Positions 47,155 to 56,594 of a stretch of 64,000 nt of DNA are shown piece after piece. Each line of letters starts with the position of its first letter. Within the stretch, counting starts at the first letter, position 1. The notes beneath the pieces were generated by a model that searched no databases, had not been told where the DNA came from, and was given only the letters and a program-made list of their open reading frames with translations. A program made the position numbers and the translations under genes. This stretch comes from Kitasatospora paranensis (GTDB lineage: Bacteria; Actinomycetota; Actinomycetes; Streptomycetales; Streptomycetaceae), in the NCBI RefSeq assembly GCF_039544005.1, contig NZ_BAABKV010000001.1, forward strand, positions 1 to 64,000, given 5' to 3'.

Positions 47155-47463
47155 TCACCGCGCCCGGCACCGGTGGTATTGCGCCCCGGTGCCCGGCGGC
47201 ACGCCGGGCACCGGGGCCTGCTGCCAGGGGTCGGCGGCCAGCGCCGCGACCACAGCTCCGGACGGCAGCCTGCGGCCGGCCACGGCCAGCAACTGCGGTG
47301 CCAGGACAGCGGCCTGCAGTCGCCAGGCCGCGGAGCGGCAGGCGACCTGCAGCACGTCGTGCTCATCGATGCCGAACGGCCGGACATTGCGCGCCACCTC
47401 CACCCCCACGGCGCCTGTCCACCACGACAGGTCACCGAAGCACCCGGGTCGCTTCAGGGACAT
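47155..47463 (-). CDS. DUF721/DciA-like domain protein
   Basis: A 102-residue protein. WWTGAVGVEVARNVRPFGID, then DVLQVACRSAAWRLQAAVLA and LLAVAGRRLPSGAVVAALA follow the DUF721 pattern (W...VG, then a strand with SAAW, then a helix). DciA is the bacterial replicative helicase loader, and short copies occur on actinobacterial accessory DNA. It might serve plasmid-like replication here. The usual N-terminal helix is missing. Assignment by eye. Confidence 0.5.
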   Translation of the reverse strand: MSLKRPGCFGDLSWWTGAVGVEVARNVRPFGIDEHDVLQVACRSAAWRLQAAVLAPQLLAVAGRRLPSGAVVAALAADPWQQAPVPGVPPGTGAQYHRCRAR

Positions 47464-47580
47464 CGCAGGTCCTCTCTCACCGGGCGCCCATCGTGGCGCC
47501 TGTGGCCGGACAACGCCGCACTCCCGGTCGGCGTCGCGGGCGCCGGTATCGCGGCGAGCCGATGCCCGGCCGGACGGGAT

Positions 47581-48521
47581 TCAGCGCAGAACGGCAGTGC
47601 GGGAAGCCAGGGCCGCCCGCAGCCGACCGCGCAACCGCGGCAACGGATCCCGCGATCCCAGGAGGGCGAGGAACTCCGCGGTGTCCCAAGTGGTGAGCGA
47701 CCCCGTCCGAGCCTGGTACCAGCCAAGACGCTCAATGCGGTAGACGTCGTCGTAGTCCAGGAGCAGGTAGCCGGCGAGCTGGTGGATGTCCCTCCCCGGA
47801 AGCTTGTCCGGGGAGGTCGTCGCCTTGACGTCGACGAGAGTGCGGTAGGCGATCCAATCGGCGTCCGCGCCTCCCACATCGGCGCTGCCGCGAAAGTCGG
47901 AGCGAGGACGACCTGGTCGGGTGCAGTCGCCGCGCGCAGCGCCTCCAGGCCCCCGTGGCAGGCCCGTTCCACCATCGCAGCGATGTCCCGCACCTCATGG
48001 TCGGGCACGGCCCGCATCAAGGTCTCCAGGGTGAGAGAACCGTCGGCCTCGGCCAGCGGCATGGCGGGCCAGACCCTTCCGGTGCGGAAGACCTCCTCGA
48101 ACAGTGCCGCGGCCCAGGCGAGGCGCGCGAGGCGATCCTCCGTCTCGGACGCCCGGGCGACGGGCAGTACGCGGCCGTCGAGCCGCTCGCGAGCAATGAG
48201 GTCGTCGATCGTGTCGAGCAGTTCAGCGCCGACCAGCCTCAAGACGGGGGCGTATTCGGCCGAGATCGCAATCCCCGCCTCCACCGAGCGGCCGCGCGGC
48301 TGAACCGAGCGCAGCGACCAGCGCAGGCGACGGTCGATCGCCGCGCCGATGGTGCCCCACCGCGGCGCGCTCCCGACTGGCGGCGCGGGCCGCTGGGCCG
48401 GAAGACGGGGGGACAGAGCCGCCCGGTAAGAGGCCCGCAGCGCGCGGAGGGCAGGGAACTCGTCGTCGAAGAAGGCCCGCAGGGCGGAGCTCTTGTCGTC
48501 GAGAAGGCCGGTCGGGTTCAC
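47581..48521 (-). CDS. Nuclease-fold protein of unknown role (one frame break)
   Basis: About 313 residues after repair. The helical first half (ALRAFFDDEFPALRALRASY, RLARLAWAAALFEEVFR) is unassigned. After the break near 47892, one added C gives FRGSADVGGADADWIAY followed by LVDVKATTSPDK and HQLAGYLLLDYDD. D...VDVK is a PD-(D/E)xK-type core. The start is the GTG at 48521 with GAGGAACC upstream. No restriction partner is nearby. Confidence 0.65.
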
Positions 48522-48696
48522 GGTGGTTCCTCGTTCGAACGGCGGTCGGTGACGGATCCGGTTCTCGGTTCACAACAACAGGGTGTGTATCAACCCGGCA
48601 GAGGGGTTTCAGGGCGCGGGCCGGGGCCCGGCCCGCGAGGGAACGTCGGCGCCGCCACAGCGGACGCCGCCCCGAGGCGCTGCAGGCCGGCCGCTG

Positions 48697-49473
48697 TCAC
48701 CCTCCGAACTCCTCGGCCTCCCCGACGGCCGGCCCCTGTGCGTCGAGCTTGAGCAGGCGCGAGGCGATAGCCCCCTCGTAGCGGCCGAACTCCTCGGCGA
48801 GTTCGGCCAATGACACCCCGTTGGCGCAGCGGTCGAGGAGGTCCGCGTCCTCCTCCGCCGTCCAGCGCTTGTAGGCGTTGGGGTGTTCGCGGCGCTTCTC
48901 CTCCACCGTGTAGGCCTTGGGAGGCTCGGGCAGGGCGGGGCGGGGAGCCGGTACCAGGTCGTCGGGGCGGGCGGCCAGGCGAAGGGAGTGAAGCTTCCAG
49001 CGGACCGAGTTCTCGGAGCGTCCGAGGTGCTGCGCAATGTCGGCCGGATCGCTGCCCTCACCGTGGAGGGCAGCCAGGCGGTCCTCCTCCTCGCCACTCC
49101 ACAGTTCCCCGGTGCGAGGAGGCCGGTGGGGTGTCCGCGGACCCGTTGCGGTCACCCTGTCGCCTGTGCCGCCCGGACCTGCGGCAGCTGTCAGCAGGCG
49201 AGCGATCAGCGGGAGGTCAGCGGTGACGACGTCGCCCCGCAGTTCCGCAACGACCTCCCCGTCCGTGTCGCAGCCGATGATGCTCACCCGTCCTCGCCCC
49301 GGAGATTCCGAGTCGTACGAGAGCTCGTAACGGCGAGCTCCGTCAGTGGTCTGGGCGGTGATGGTCCGCCGCGTCGTCTCCGCGACGATCCACTGCGCCA
49401 TCGGCCGGGGAGGCTCCCCCAGCAGCGGACCGGCAGCCACCCCGCCCGGTCCTGCGCCAGCATTCGAAGGCAT
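48697..49473 (-). CDS. Protein with two SANT/Myb-like domains
   Basis: A 258-residue protein. A beta-rich N-terminus (residues 26-95) is followed by two SANT/Myb-type helical domains, at 125-165 (LWSGEEEDRLAALHGEG, ENSVRWKLHSLRL) and 204-243 (RWTAEEDADLLDRCANGVSL, EGAIASRLLKL). Tandem Myb-like domains bind DNA and are uncommon in bacteria outside phage and accessory proteins. The ATG at 49473 was chosen because AGGA lies just upstream and the sequence before it looks like chance translation. Confidence 0.7.
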   Translation of the reverse strand: MPSNAGAGPGGVAAGPLLGEPPRPMAQWIVAETTRRTITAQTTDGARRYELSYDSESPGRGRVSIIGCDTDGEVVAELRGDVVTADLPLIARLLTAAAGPGGTGDRVTATGPRTPHRPPRTGELWSGEEEDRLAALHGEGSDPADIAQHLGRSENSVRWKLHSLRLAARPDDLVPAPRPALPEPPKAYTVEEKRREHPNAYKRWTAEEDADLLDRCANGVSLAELAEEFGRYEGAIASRLLKLDAQGPAVGEAEEFGG

Positions 49474-50517
49474 TGTTCCTGCGAGTCCTTTCCAATCGGT
49501 GCAGAGGGACTGGCCCGCCGAAGCGACGCGTGCCCCGCGGGTCACGTCAAGCTGCCCCCGCACACACAGCAGAGATGATTGGCCATCAAAAAACTTGTAC
49601 AGAAGGACTGTTAGCCATGAGGCGGCTTCCTTCTGGGTTCGAACCGTAGCAGCGGGCGCGAGACAACAGGGCGGGAACCAAACCAACCCGGAAACACACG
49701 CTCGCCACTGTCACAAGCACGCGCTAGCCTCGAGCCGCCGGCTCCCTTGTCCATGGCATCCGGCCGCGAAATAACTGCCCGGGACAGGCGGGTACCTGGC
49801 CAGTACCGAACCGCACGCCCGCAAGCCGGCATGCCCCGGCTCGTCCGGGGTGCACGGAGTGACGGCCGCATCCGGGCCGGCCCCGCCGGCGGCGTGGAGC
49901 GCGGGAACGGCCGGCCACCGAAACCGATCGGCCCGGCTCACACCGGCCGGCCCTGAGCCGGAAAAAATCGCTCCCGGACAGCGCGCGGCTCGCCGGGCAC
50001 GGCGTGGAGTGGCGTGCGTGGTGCCGTGGGATTCCCGGGACGCCCACGCGGATCCCGGGCATCGACGAGGTCGGCGGTTCCGGGCCGGTCGGGCCGCCCT
50101 CGTGGACGAAGGCCCGACCGGGACAGCAACCCTCCGGACTCGATGGCGGGGCCGGACGTTCCCGCCGGACTCACCGAAACGAGCCGACCGCGGGCCCCGA
50201 CCCCCCGGCCCCCCGCCCCCGGCCCCCGGCCCCGCTGCAGAGCCCGGAGTTCACAGTCTCCCGGCCCTGCGCGGCGTCCGTTCCGGCAGCGACGGCTCCG
50301 TCCGCGCCCGCTGCTCATCGGTCGGCGTTGCGCATCGGCCAACGATCGGATGATTCGCGGGAAGTGGCCCGGCGCACGTGGGTCGGCCGGGCGCGGGGCC
50401 TCGCGCATGTGACACTCCCGGATGGGATTTCGTGCCGTTCGGCCGGTCGGCCGGTCGGCTGGTCGATGTCGCAGTCGTTTTGATGGAGATTCGCGGAAGA
50501 AGGCGGTTGTGGTGTCC
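49474..50517. other. Non-coding stretch of about 1 kb
   Basis: No convincing gene. Frames are Pro/Arg-rich on both strands. The last 100 bases carry the leader of the phosphatase gene. Confidence 0.45.
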
Positions 50518-51702
50518 ATGGACAGACCTCGTTCGGTCGAGCGGTCTCTGCGCGAGGCCGCGCCCCACGAGATTTTCGACGTGGTCCGCTCCGCGATCGT
50601 GCGCCGCCATCGTGCCTCGGCGGTGGACCTGCTGCTGGTCGACTACGCCATGACGAGGTTGCAGCCCGTCGGGGTGCTGCCGCACACCCGTCCGCCGGTA
50701 TCGGTGAACGACAGTGCTCCGGGCCGTGCGTTCGGCGCCCAGGAACCGCATTGCGTGCATGACCGATCGGCGTCCGAGGTGACGGTGTACCTGCCGGTCA
50801 GTGTCCGGGGCGACCGGCTGGGTGTCCTCGGCGTCACCCTGCCGGGGGACGGCGAGCCGGCCGCCGCCGTGCTGGCGGACCTGCAGGAGTGCGCCGACGC
50901 GCTGGCGCACGAGGTGGTGGTCGCGGAGCGGGACACGGATCTCTTCCTGCAGGCGCGTCGGGCGGAGCGGCTGACACTGGCCGCCGAGATGCAGTGGCAG
51001 TTGCTGCCCGGGCGCTCCTGTTCCCGGCCGGAGTACAGCCTGGGCGCCCAGTTGGAGCCCGCCTACGCGATCTTCGGTGACTGCTTCGACTGGTCGGCGT
51101 CGGCCGACGACCTGTATGTGACCGTGAGCAACGGCATGGGCGAGGGCATCGACGCCGCGTTGCTGACGAACCTCGCCATCAACGCCCTGCGCAATGCCCG
51201 CCGCGCCGGCCTGAGCCTGAGCGATCAGGCCTATCTCGCCGATCAGGCCGTGTACGGACAGCACGGGGGAAGCCAGTACGTGTCGGCACTGTTGTTCCGT
51301 TTCCATCTTCCGACCGGACAGGTGGAGATTGTCGATGCCGGCTCCCCGAAGGTCTGGCGTGTGCGCAGCGGGGTGATCGAGCCGATCGAGCTGGAGGCGC
51401 AGATGCCCCTGGGCATGTACGAGGACACTTCCTACCTGCCGCAGCACTTGCGGGTCGAACCCGGAGACCGCCTGCTCTTCATCAGCGACGGCGTCTTCGA
51501 CGCGCTGTCGCCGGGCGGTGAGAAGTACAGCCTCCGCGCGCTGGCCGCCTCGATCAGCGGCACCCGTCTCCTGCCCGCCTCGCAGGTGCCGAGAGTGATG
51601 CTGCAGGAGCTGACGGGCCACCGCGGGTCCGGCCCGGCGGCGGACGACTCCCTGGTGATGTGCCTGGACTGGCACGGCCCCACCGCCGACCGCGACCGCT
51701 GA
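50518..51702 (+). CDS. SpoIIE/PP2C-type phosphatase with GAF-like front, copy 1
   Basis: A 394-residue serine phosphatase of the RsbU/SpoIIE group. The N-terminal 140 residues are GAF-like (SEVTVYLPVSVRGDRLGVLG). The phosphatase core shows FGDCFDW, NGMGEGIDAALL, ISDGVFDAL and ADDSLVMCL. The first motif departs from the usual GGDFYD but keeps its metal-binding Asp. Such enzymes dephosphorylate STAS anti-anti-sigma factors. GTG codons at 50509 and 50512 are better spaced from GAAGAAGG and may be the true start. Confidence 0.85.
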   Translation: MDRPRSVERSLREAAPHEIFDVVRSAIVRRHRASAVDLLLVDYAMTRLQPVGVLPHTRPPVSVNDSAPGRAFGAQEPHCVHDRSASEVTVYLPVSVRGDRLGVLGVTLPGDGEPAAAVLADLQECADALAHEVVVAERDTDLFLQARRAERLTLAAEMQWQLLPGRSCSRPEYSLGAQLEPAYAIFGDCFDWSASADDLYVTVSNGMGEGIDAALLTNLAINALRNARRAGLSLSDQAYLADQAVYGQHGGSQYVSALLFRFHLPTGQVEIVDAGSPKVWRVRSGVIEPIELEAQMPLGMYEDTSYLPQHLRVEPGDRLLFISDGVFDALSPGGEKYSLRALAASISGTRLLPASQVPRVMLQELTGHRGSGPAADDSLVMCLDWHGPTADRDR

Positions 51703-51847
51703 CCTCGAAATCACCCGGGGGTGGTCCTCATGTGGAGAAACGGCAGCTCCTTTGCGAGAAGCCCGCACGGGGCAGGGAGCAGGTTGCCAATCAGGGGCAG
51801 CACCGGAGATGGTTGCCTCCAGGCAAACATCTAGGTGATGAGGTGAG

Positions 51848-51866
51848 GGATTCGCCCAGCGAATCC
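51848..51866. repeat. Perfect 8-3-8 hairpin before the second phosphatase
   Basis: GGATTCGC-CCA-GCGAATCC ends seven bases before the presumed TTG start at 51874. It could end transcription from the first phosphatase, bind a regulator or control translation. Confidence 0.55.
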
Positions 51867-51873
51867 TCGATAT

Positions 51874-53523
51874 TTGGTTTCCACTCAAGCGCGCACTCCT
51901 TCGGACGCGGGACCGGACCTCGACTGGGTGGGGGCCCCGTACCCGGTGCTGGTCGCCGATGCCCGGGGCGCTGTGGTGCACTGCAATGACGCCGCAGGTC
52001 TTCTCCTGCCCGCCGCGGCGCCCGGGGCACCTCTGGCGGACGTGGCCCCGGCCTGGCTCTGTGCCGCGCACGCCGCGCTGGGCTCCCCCGGTCCGCACGC
52101 CGCGCCGGGCTCCCCCGGTCCGCACGCGGCCCCGGACACCGAAGAGCCGCCGCGCGGAGGCATCGGCGGACGGCGTTTCCGGGCGCACCCCAGTGTGCGG
52201 GGCGACGGCCGGGTGGCGTGGTGGCTGGTGGACGACACCGACCACCAGCTCGTGCGGGAGGCTCTGCGCATGGAGCAGGAGCGGGCCGCGTTCCTCGCGA
52301 AGGCGTCCAGTGTCCTGCTCTCCTCCCTCAACCTGGGACGCTGCATGGACGTGGCCGCGCAGATGGCCGCCGAAAGCCTCGCGGACGCCGCGCTGGCCGT
52401 CGCGGCGGTTCCCGGGCGCCGGATGCCGGTGGTGACCTGCCTGCGCGGCGGCACTCCCACCCAGTCCACCGTGACGGTGGACCCCGACGACGTACCGGGT
52501 CTGGGCGAGGCGCTGCGCGGATTCCCGCCGGTGCCCTCGCGGTGGATCGACCCGTCCACGGCTCCCGAGTGGATGCTGCCCCAGGGGCTGGGGCCGGTCG
52601 GCTCGATCGTGATCACCCCGCTGCCCGGGCACGGTGTGCCGGCCGGAGCGCTCATCCTGCTGCGCAAGGCGGAAACCGCAACCTTCAGCGACGAGGAGGA
52701 GGTCTTCTGCCGGCTGTTCGCCGCCCGTGCCGGGGCCGCGATGTCGGCCGCCCGCCTGTACGCGGAGCAGAGCGCGATCACCGACGTGCTGATGCGTGAG
52801 CTCATGCCGCCGGTCCTGCACCAGATCTCCGGGGTGGACTTCGCCGGCCGCTACCGGCCGTCCGCGGACCACGAACGCATCGGGGGCGACTTCTACGACG
52901 TGCACCCCGCGGCCGTCGAGGGCGAGGCCTCCCTGGTCTCCCTCGGGGACGTGTGCGGCAAGGGCCTGGAAGCCGCCGTACTGACGGGCAAGATCCGTAA
53001 CACCCTGCACGCCCTGCTGCCCCTGTCCGGCGACCACCAGCGGATGCTCAACCTGCTGAACACGGCGCTGCTCAGCTCCCACCACACCCGCTTCGCCACC
53101 ATGGTCCTGGCCTCCGCCGTACGACGCGGGAACATGGTGGACCTCACTCTCACCAGCGGCGGCCACCCCAGCCCGCTGATCATCCGCGCGAACGGCACCG
53201 TCGAGGAAGCCGACACCCACGGCACCCTGATCGGAGCCATCCCGAACATCTCCGCCACCACCGCCGCCGTCTCCCTGGCGCCCGGCGAGTCGTGCGTCCT
53301 CTACACCGACGGCATCACCGAAGCCAAGGGCGGGCCGCTGGGCGGCGATCTGTTCGGTGAGGAACGCCTCAAGCGCGCCCTGTCCGGATGCGCGGGCATG
53401 CCCGCCGAGGGGATCGCGGAACACGTACAGATGCTGGCCGCCCAATGGCTCGGCAACCGTCCCCACGACGACATGGCCGTCGTCGTGATCTCCGCCCCCG
53501 CACCCACCACCTCAGCGCGGTGA
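51874..53523 (+). CDS. PAS-GAF-PP2C (SpoIIE-type) phosphatase, copy 2
   Basis: A 549-residue sensor phosphatase. PAS-like region at about residues 18-120 (WVGAPYPVLVADARGAVVHC), GAF at about 130-300, phosphatase from about 320 (FAGRYRPS, IGGDFYDVHP, GDVCGKGLEAAV, YTDGITEAK, NRPHDDMAVVVI). All metal-binding Asp residues are present. It probably acts on the STAS protein encoded 1.2 kb downstream. The only upstream start is a TTG at 51874 without a clear ribosome-binding site, so the N-terminus is uncertain. Confidence 0.88.
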   Translation: MVSTQARTPSDAGPDLDWVGAPYPVLVADARGAVVHCNDAAGLLLPAAAPGAPLADVAPAWLCAAHAALGSPGPHAAPGSPGPHAAPDTEEPPRGGIGGRRFRAHPSVRGDGRVAWWLVDDTDHQLVREALRMEQERAAFLAKASSVLLSSLNLGRCMDVAAQMAAESLADAALAVAAVPGRRMPVVTCLRGGTPTQSTVTVDPDDVPGLGEALRGFPPVPSRWIDPSTAPEWMLPQGLGPVGSIVITPLPGHGVPAGALILLRKAETATFSDEEEVFCRLFAARAGAAMSAARLYAEQSAITDVLMRELMPPVLHQISGVDFAGRYRPSADHERIGGDFYDVHPAAVEGEASLVSLGDVCGKGLEAAVLTGKIRNTLHALLPLSGDHQRMLNLLNTALLSSHHTRFATMVLASAVRRGNMVDLTLTSGGHPSPLIIRANGTVEEADTHGTLIGAIPNISATTAAVSLAPGESCVLYTDGITEAKGGPLGGDLFGEERLKRALSGCAGMPAEGIAEHVQMLAAQWLGNRPHDDMAVVVISAPAPTTSAR

Positions 53524-53551
53524 ACGGACACACCCGAGGCAGGTTCACCGC

Positions 53552-54722
53552 ATGAGCACGTCCTCCCCGCCCCGTCCTCCCCACGCCGGCCACGCGAAAG
53601 AGCCCGCCGAGCAGGTGCGGCACCCCGGCCACGCGAAAGAGCCCGCCGAGCAGGTGCGGCACCCCGGCCACGCGAAAGAGCCCGCCGAGCAGGTGTGGCA
53701 CGCCGTCTCGGCCATGGACGAGTACGCGGCCACCGAACTCGTACTGCGCATGCTGGACGAGGGAACCGCCCCGGAGGACGTCCTGCTCGATGTGATCGCC
53801 GTGGTGCAGAGCCGCGTCGGTGAGGAATGGGCGGCCGACCGGATCAGCGTCGCCCAGGAACACGCGGCGACCGCCATCAACGACCGTGCCGTCACCGCGG
53901 TGAGCATGCACCCCACCGCCCGCACCACCGCCACCCGGGGCCGGATCACGGTGGCCTGCGTGGACGGCGAATGGCACGCCCTGCCGGCCCGCCTGCTCGC
54001 AGAGGTCCTGAAACTGCGGGGCTGGCACGTCGACTACCTGGGCGCCCAGGTACCCACCCCGCATCTCATCGCCCACCTCCACCACACCCGAGCGGACGCG
54101 GTCGCGCTCTCCGGCTCCATCGCCACCAGGCTGCCGACCGCGCACGCGGCGATCACCGCCTGCCAGGCCGTCGGGGTCCCCGTCATCGTCGGCGGTGCCG
54201 CCTTCGGCCCCCGGGGCCGGTACGCGCGACTGCTGGGCGCCGACGCCTGGGCACCGGAGGCCCGCGCCGCCGCCGACCACCTCGCCAGAAGTCCGCTGCC
54301 GCGACCGCAACCCGACCACCAGCAATTCGACGACCTGCCGCACCTGGCCGACCAGGAATACACCACGGTCGCCCGTCACAGCGCCACCCTCGTGGGGACC
54401 GTCCTCACCGCGTTGCAGGACACCGTCCCCGCCCTGCGCGCCCACAACGACGCCCAGCGTGAACGCACCGCAGAAGACCTCGCGCACATCGTGGAGTTCC
54501 TCGCCACCGCCCTCTACCTCGACGACGACGAACTCTTCACCCGGTTCATCACCTGGACCGCGCAGATCCTCGCGGCACGAGGCGTACCCCCACAGCCTGC
54601 CCCCCGCCCTGGATCTCCTCGCCCGTGAACTCCACGACTTCCCCCGGGCCACCCGCATCCTCAAGGCCGCCACGCACACCCTCACCACCGCCCACCCCAC
54701 CGCCGCCGGGAACACCGCATGA
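53552..54722 (+). CDS. B12-binding sensor protein with Wx9EH signature (one frame break)
   Basis: About 389 residues after repair. Three 13-residue repeats (HPGHAKEPAEQVR) open the protein. A B12-binding helical cap follows, with W93 and E103-H104: the Wx9EH motif of CarH-type adenosylcobalamin light sensors. The Rossmann-type B12 domain has E140-x-H142 and VDYLGAQVPTPHLIAHL. A helical C-terminal region may bind a partner. The break near 54589 in a C run, corrected by one base removed, lets the gene end at 54722 in an ATGA overlap with the STAS gene, which supports the repair. No DNA-binding domain is present, so it probably signals through partners. Confidence 0.8.
53588..53704 (+). repeat. 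In-frame 39-base tandem repeat, three copies
   Basis: Copies at 53588, 53627 and 53666, nearly identical, each encoding 13 residues at the N-terminus of the B12-binding protein. Identity at the DNA level suggests recent expansion, so copy number may vary among strains. Confidence 0.85.
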
Positions 54723-55129
54723 CCACACACCCCCGCCACCTGCAGCTGACCACGGTCGACACCCAGGACAGCATCCGCATGGAGCTCCACGGCGACCTCG
54801 ACCACACCAGCGCCGACCTCCTCCTCGACGAGGTCACCGCGCAACTCGCGCGGCGGACCGCCCTGACCGACCTGCATCTGCACTGCGCGGACCTCGGCAC
54901 GGTCGACCCCATGGGCCTGTCGGCCCTGCTGATGATCGGCCGCCGCACCACCGCGGCAGGCGTACGTCTGCACCTGGACGACAGACCTGCCAAGCTGGAC
55001 CGGCTCCTGGACCTCACCGGAACCCGCGAACACCTCACTCATCCCCACCCCATCGGTGCCGCAAAAACCCCGGCGACCCAGGACAGCGCCCTACCGGCCC
55101 GCCCCACCGGACCGGACGGAACCACCTGA
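54719..55129 (+). CDS. STAS domain protein lacking the phosphorylatable Ser
   Basis: A 136-residue protein with an anti-sigma factor antagonist fold: LTTVDTQDSIRMELHGDLDH, DLHLHCADLGTVDPMGLSAL. In RsbV/SpoIIAA the loop reads D-S-x-G-L with Ser as phosphosite; here it is D63-P-M-G-L, so the usual Ser is absent. It may be a constitutive antagonist, or phosphorylated elsewhere. It overlaps the B12-binding gene as ATGA. A Pro/Thr-rich tail overlaps the region before the MarR gene. Confidence 0.8.
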   Translation: MTTHPRHLQLTTVDTQDSIRMELHGDLDHTSADLLLDEVTAQLARRTALTDLHLHCADLGTVDPMGLSALLMIGRRTTAAGVRLHLDDRPAKLDRLLDLTGTREHLTHPHPIGAAKTPATQDSALPARPTGPDGTT

Positions 55130-55178
55130 ACCACTGCCGGCCCTCCACCTGGCACAAGCACCCACCGACGGGGAAACC

Positions 55179-55682
55179 GTGACCGCACCAGACGCCACCC
55201 CCCACACCTGGCACGAAGCAACCCGGTCCGCCAGCACCATCACCGAACTCCTCGACGTCATGTGGGAGCACGCCAGACACTCCACCACCGGCACCACCGC
55301 CCCCAGCTCCACCTCCCAGCTGCGCCTGATGTACGTCGTCGACCGCGAAAACGGCATACGGATGCGCACCGTATGCCAACGCCTCGCCTCCGCTCCCCCG
55401 ACGGTGACCCGCATGTGCGACCGGCTGCAGGCCATCGGCTTCCTCCAACGACTGCCCTGCCCCGACGACGGCCGCGAGATCACCCTGCAACTCACCCGCG
55501 CCGGCAAAGAACACCTGCAACGCATCCGCGAACAACGCGACACCATGCTCCACCAGGCCATCAACAGCATGCCCCCCACCGAACGCCGTGCCCTGGCCAC
55601 CGGACTCACAGCCCTCCGGACACACCTGGACACCACCCCCGGCGAGAGACACCAAACACCCCACAACCACTCCGCAGCCTGA
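55179..55682 (+). CDS. MarR family transcriptional regulator
   Basis: A 167-residue winged-helix protein. SQLRLMYVVDRENGIRMRTV, PPTVTRMCDRLQAIGFLQRL and DGREITLQLTRAGKEHLQRI are the MarR HTH, recognition helix and wing. The GTG at 55179 gives the shortest sensible N-terminus. It is the last gene of the signalling cassette and a plausible output or autoregulator. Confidence 0.85.
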   Translation: MTAPDATPHTWHEATRSASTITELLDVMWEHARHSTTGTTAPSSTSQLRLMYVVDRENGIRMRTVCQRLASAPPTVTRMCDRLQAIGFLQRLPCPDDGREITLQLTRAGKEHLQRIREQRDTMLHQAINSMPPTERRALATGLTALRTHLDTTPGERHQTPHNHSAA

Positions 55683-56351
55683 CCGACACCACCGCGACAC
55701 CCCCACGGACGACAACCAGCCGACCACCCGGCCCGTACCACCCCCCAACAGCCACCCATGCCGTTCAACAGCCACCCGACATGACCACCACCCACCAACA
55801 CCGGACAACACAGCCCGACCAACCACGCCGACCAGACCAGCCCGACCAACCACGCCGACCAGACCAGCAGAACACCACCCACACCCACACACCCAGAACC
55901 CCCCGGCTGCGCTCCACGATCAGCGCAGCCGAGCCGCGAGGGCTTCCTGGGACGGCTCGAGACCGGCGATCATCCCGAACGAGCCCGCGCCCGGCGGCCC
56001 GGGGCGACGCGTCGAGGCGGCCGTGGCGGCCGGACACCCCCTGCACACCGCTGTCGTCGGAGGCCCCCACTACCGGACTTCCCGATCCTCGCCGCGCCCG
56101 CCACGAGGACGACGGCCTGCCCCCTGCGCAGGCCCTCCAGCAACGTACGCAAGGCGCTCCCATGCCCGACGAACACGAAGCGGGCCGCGTTCGGACGCGT
56201 GGGGCAGCGGCGGGCGACCGGATGGCACAGACGATGCGCGAATGATGCAAGTGGAATCGGCCGTGACCGGCCAGTGATGCTTCCACCATTCCCATGAACG
56301 CTCCGCTCCCGGCCCCGCCCGTGGGCGGCACGCAGCGGAAGGCATCGATCC
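55683..56351. other. Non-coding stretch with a 27-base tandem repeat
   Basis: No confident gene. A Pro/Thr/His-rich low-complexity region follows the MarR stop, with the tandem repeat listed next. From about 56070 to 56250 the minus strand shows protein-like pieces (RFVFVGHGSALRTLLEGLR, QAVVLVAGAARIGKS) in one frame without proper ends, perhaps a gene fragment. Confidence 0.4.
55813..55866. repeat. 27-base tandem repeat, two copies
   Basis: CCCGACCAACCACGCCGACC plus AGACCAG is repeated exactly at 55813-55839 and 55840-55866. No gene covers it. Confidence 0.8.
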
Positions 56352-56585
56352 ATGTGCGGCGACCCGAACCGGACCGGCAACCACCCCGTGCCGCACTCTC
56401 CCGGGAACAGCAACCCTCTCCCGCACTGGCGGCAGGCGGCCGCCTGCGTCTCCGAGGATCCGGAACTGTTCTTCCCCATCAGCAATGAGAGACCCGGGAT
56501 CACACAGACCCGGCGCGCCAAAGCCGTCTGCGCCCACTGCCCGGTCATAGCGACATGCGCGGAAACAGCGATGACCACGGGCTAG
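56352..56585 (+). CDS. WhiB-family iron-sulfur regulator truncated by an amber codon
   Basis: A 77-residue product with the four Cys of a WhiB protein: QAAACVSEDPELFFP, then CAHC and ATC in C-x2-C-x5-C spacing. The usual GVWGG turn and basic C-terminus are missing. A TAG at 56583 follows ETAMTTG, and the same frame continues AHGVWGGMDERERRRQR, exactly the lost part. One C-to-T change of a CAG codon would explain it. GGAAGG precedes the ATG. As it stands the protein may bind a cluster but lacks the part that usually contacts sigma factor and DNA. Confidence 0.8.
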   Translation: MCGDPNRTGNHPVPHSPGNSNPLPHWRQAAACVSEDPELFFPISNERPGITQTRRAKAVCAHCPVIATCAETAMTTG

Positions 56586-56594
56586 GCCCACGGG

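Noticed and set aside
49630-49645. GGGTTCGAACC, like a tRNA T-arm
   Set aside because: The flanking bases do not form a T-stem or acceptor stem and no cloverleaf fits; it is just a short palindrome.
55813-55866. Exact 27-base repeats as a possible CRISPR
   Set aside because: Only two copies in direct contact with no spacers and no cas genes nearby.
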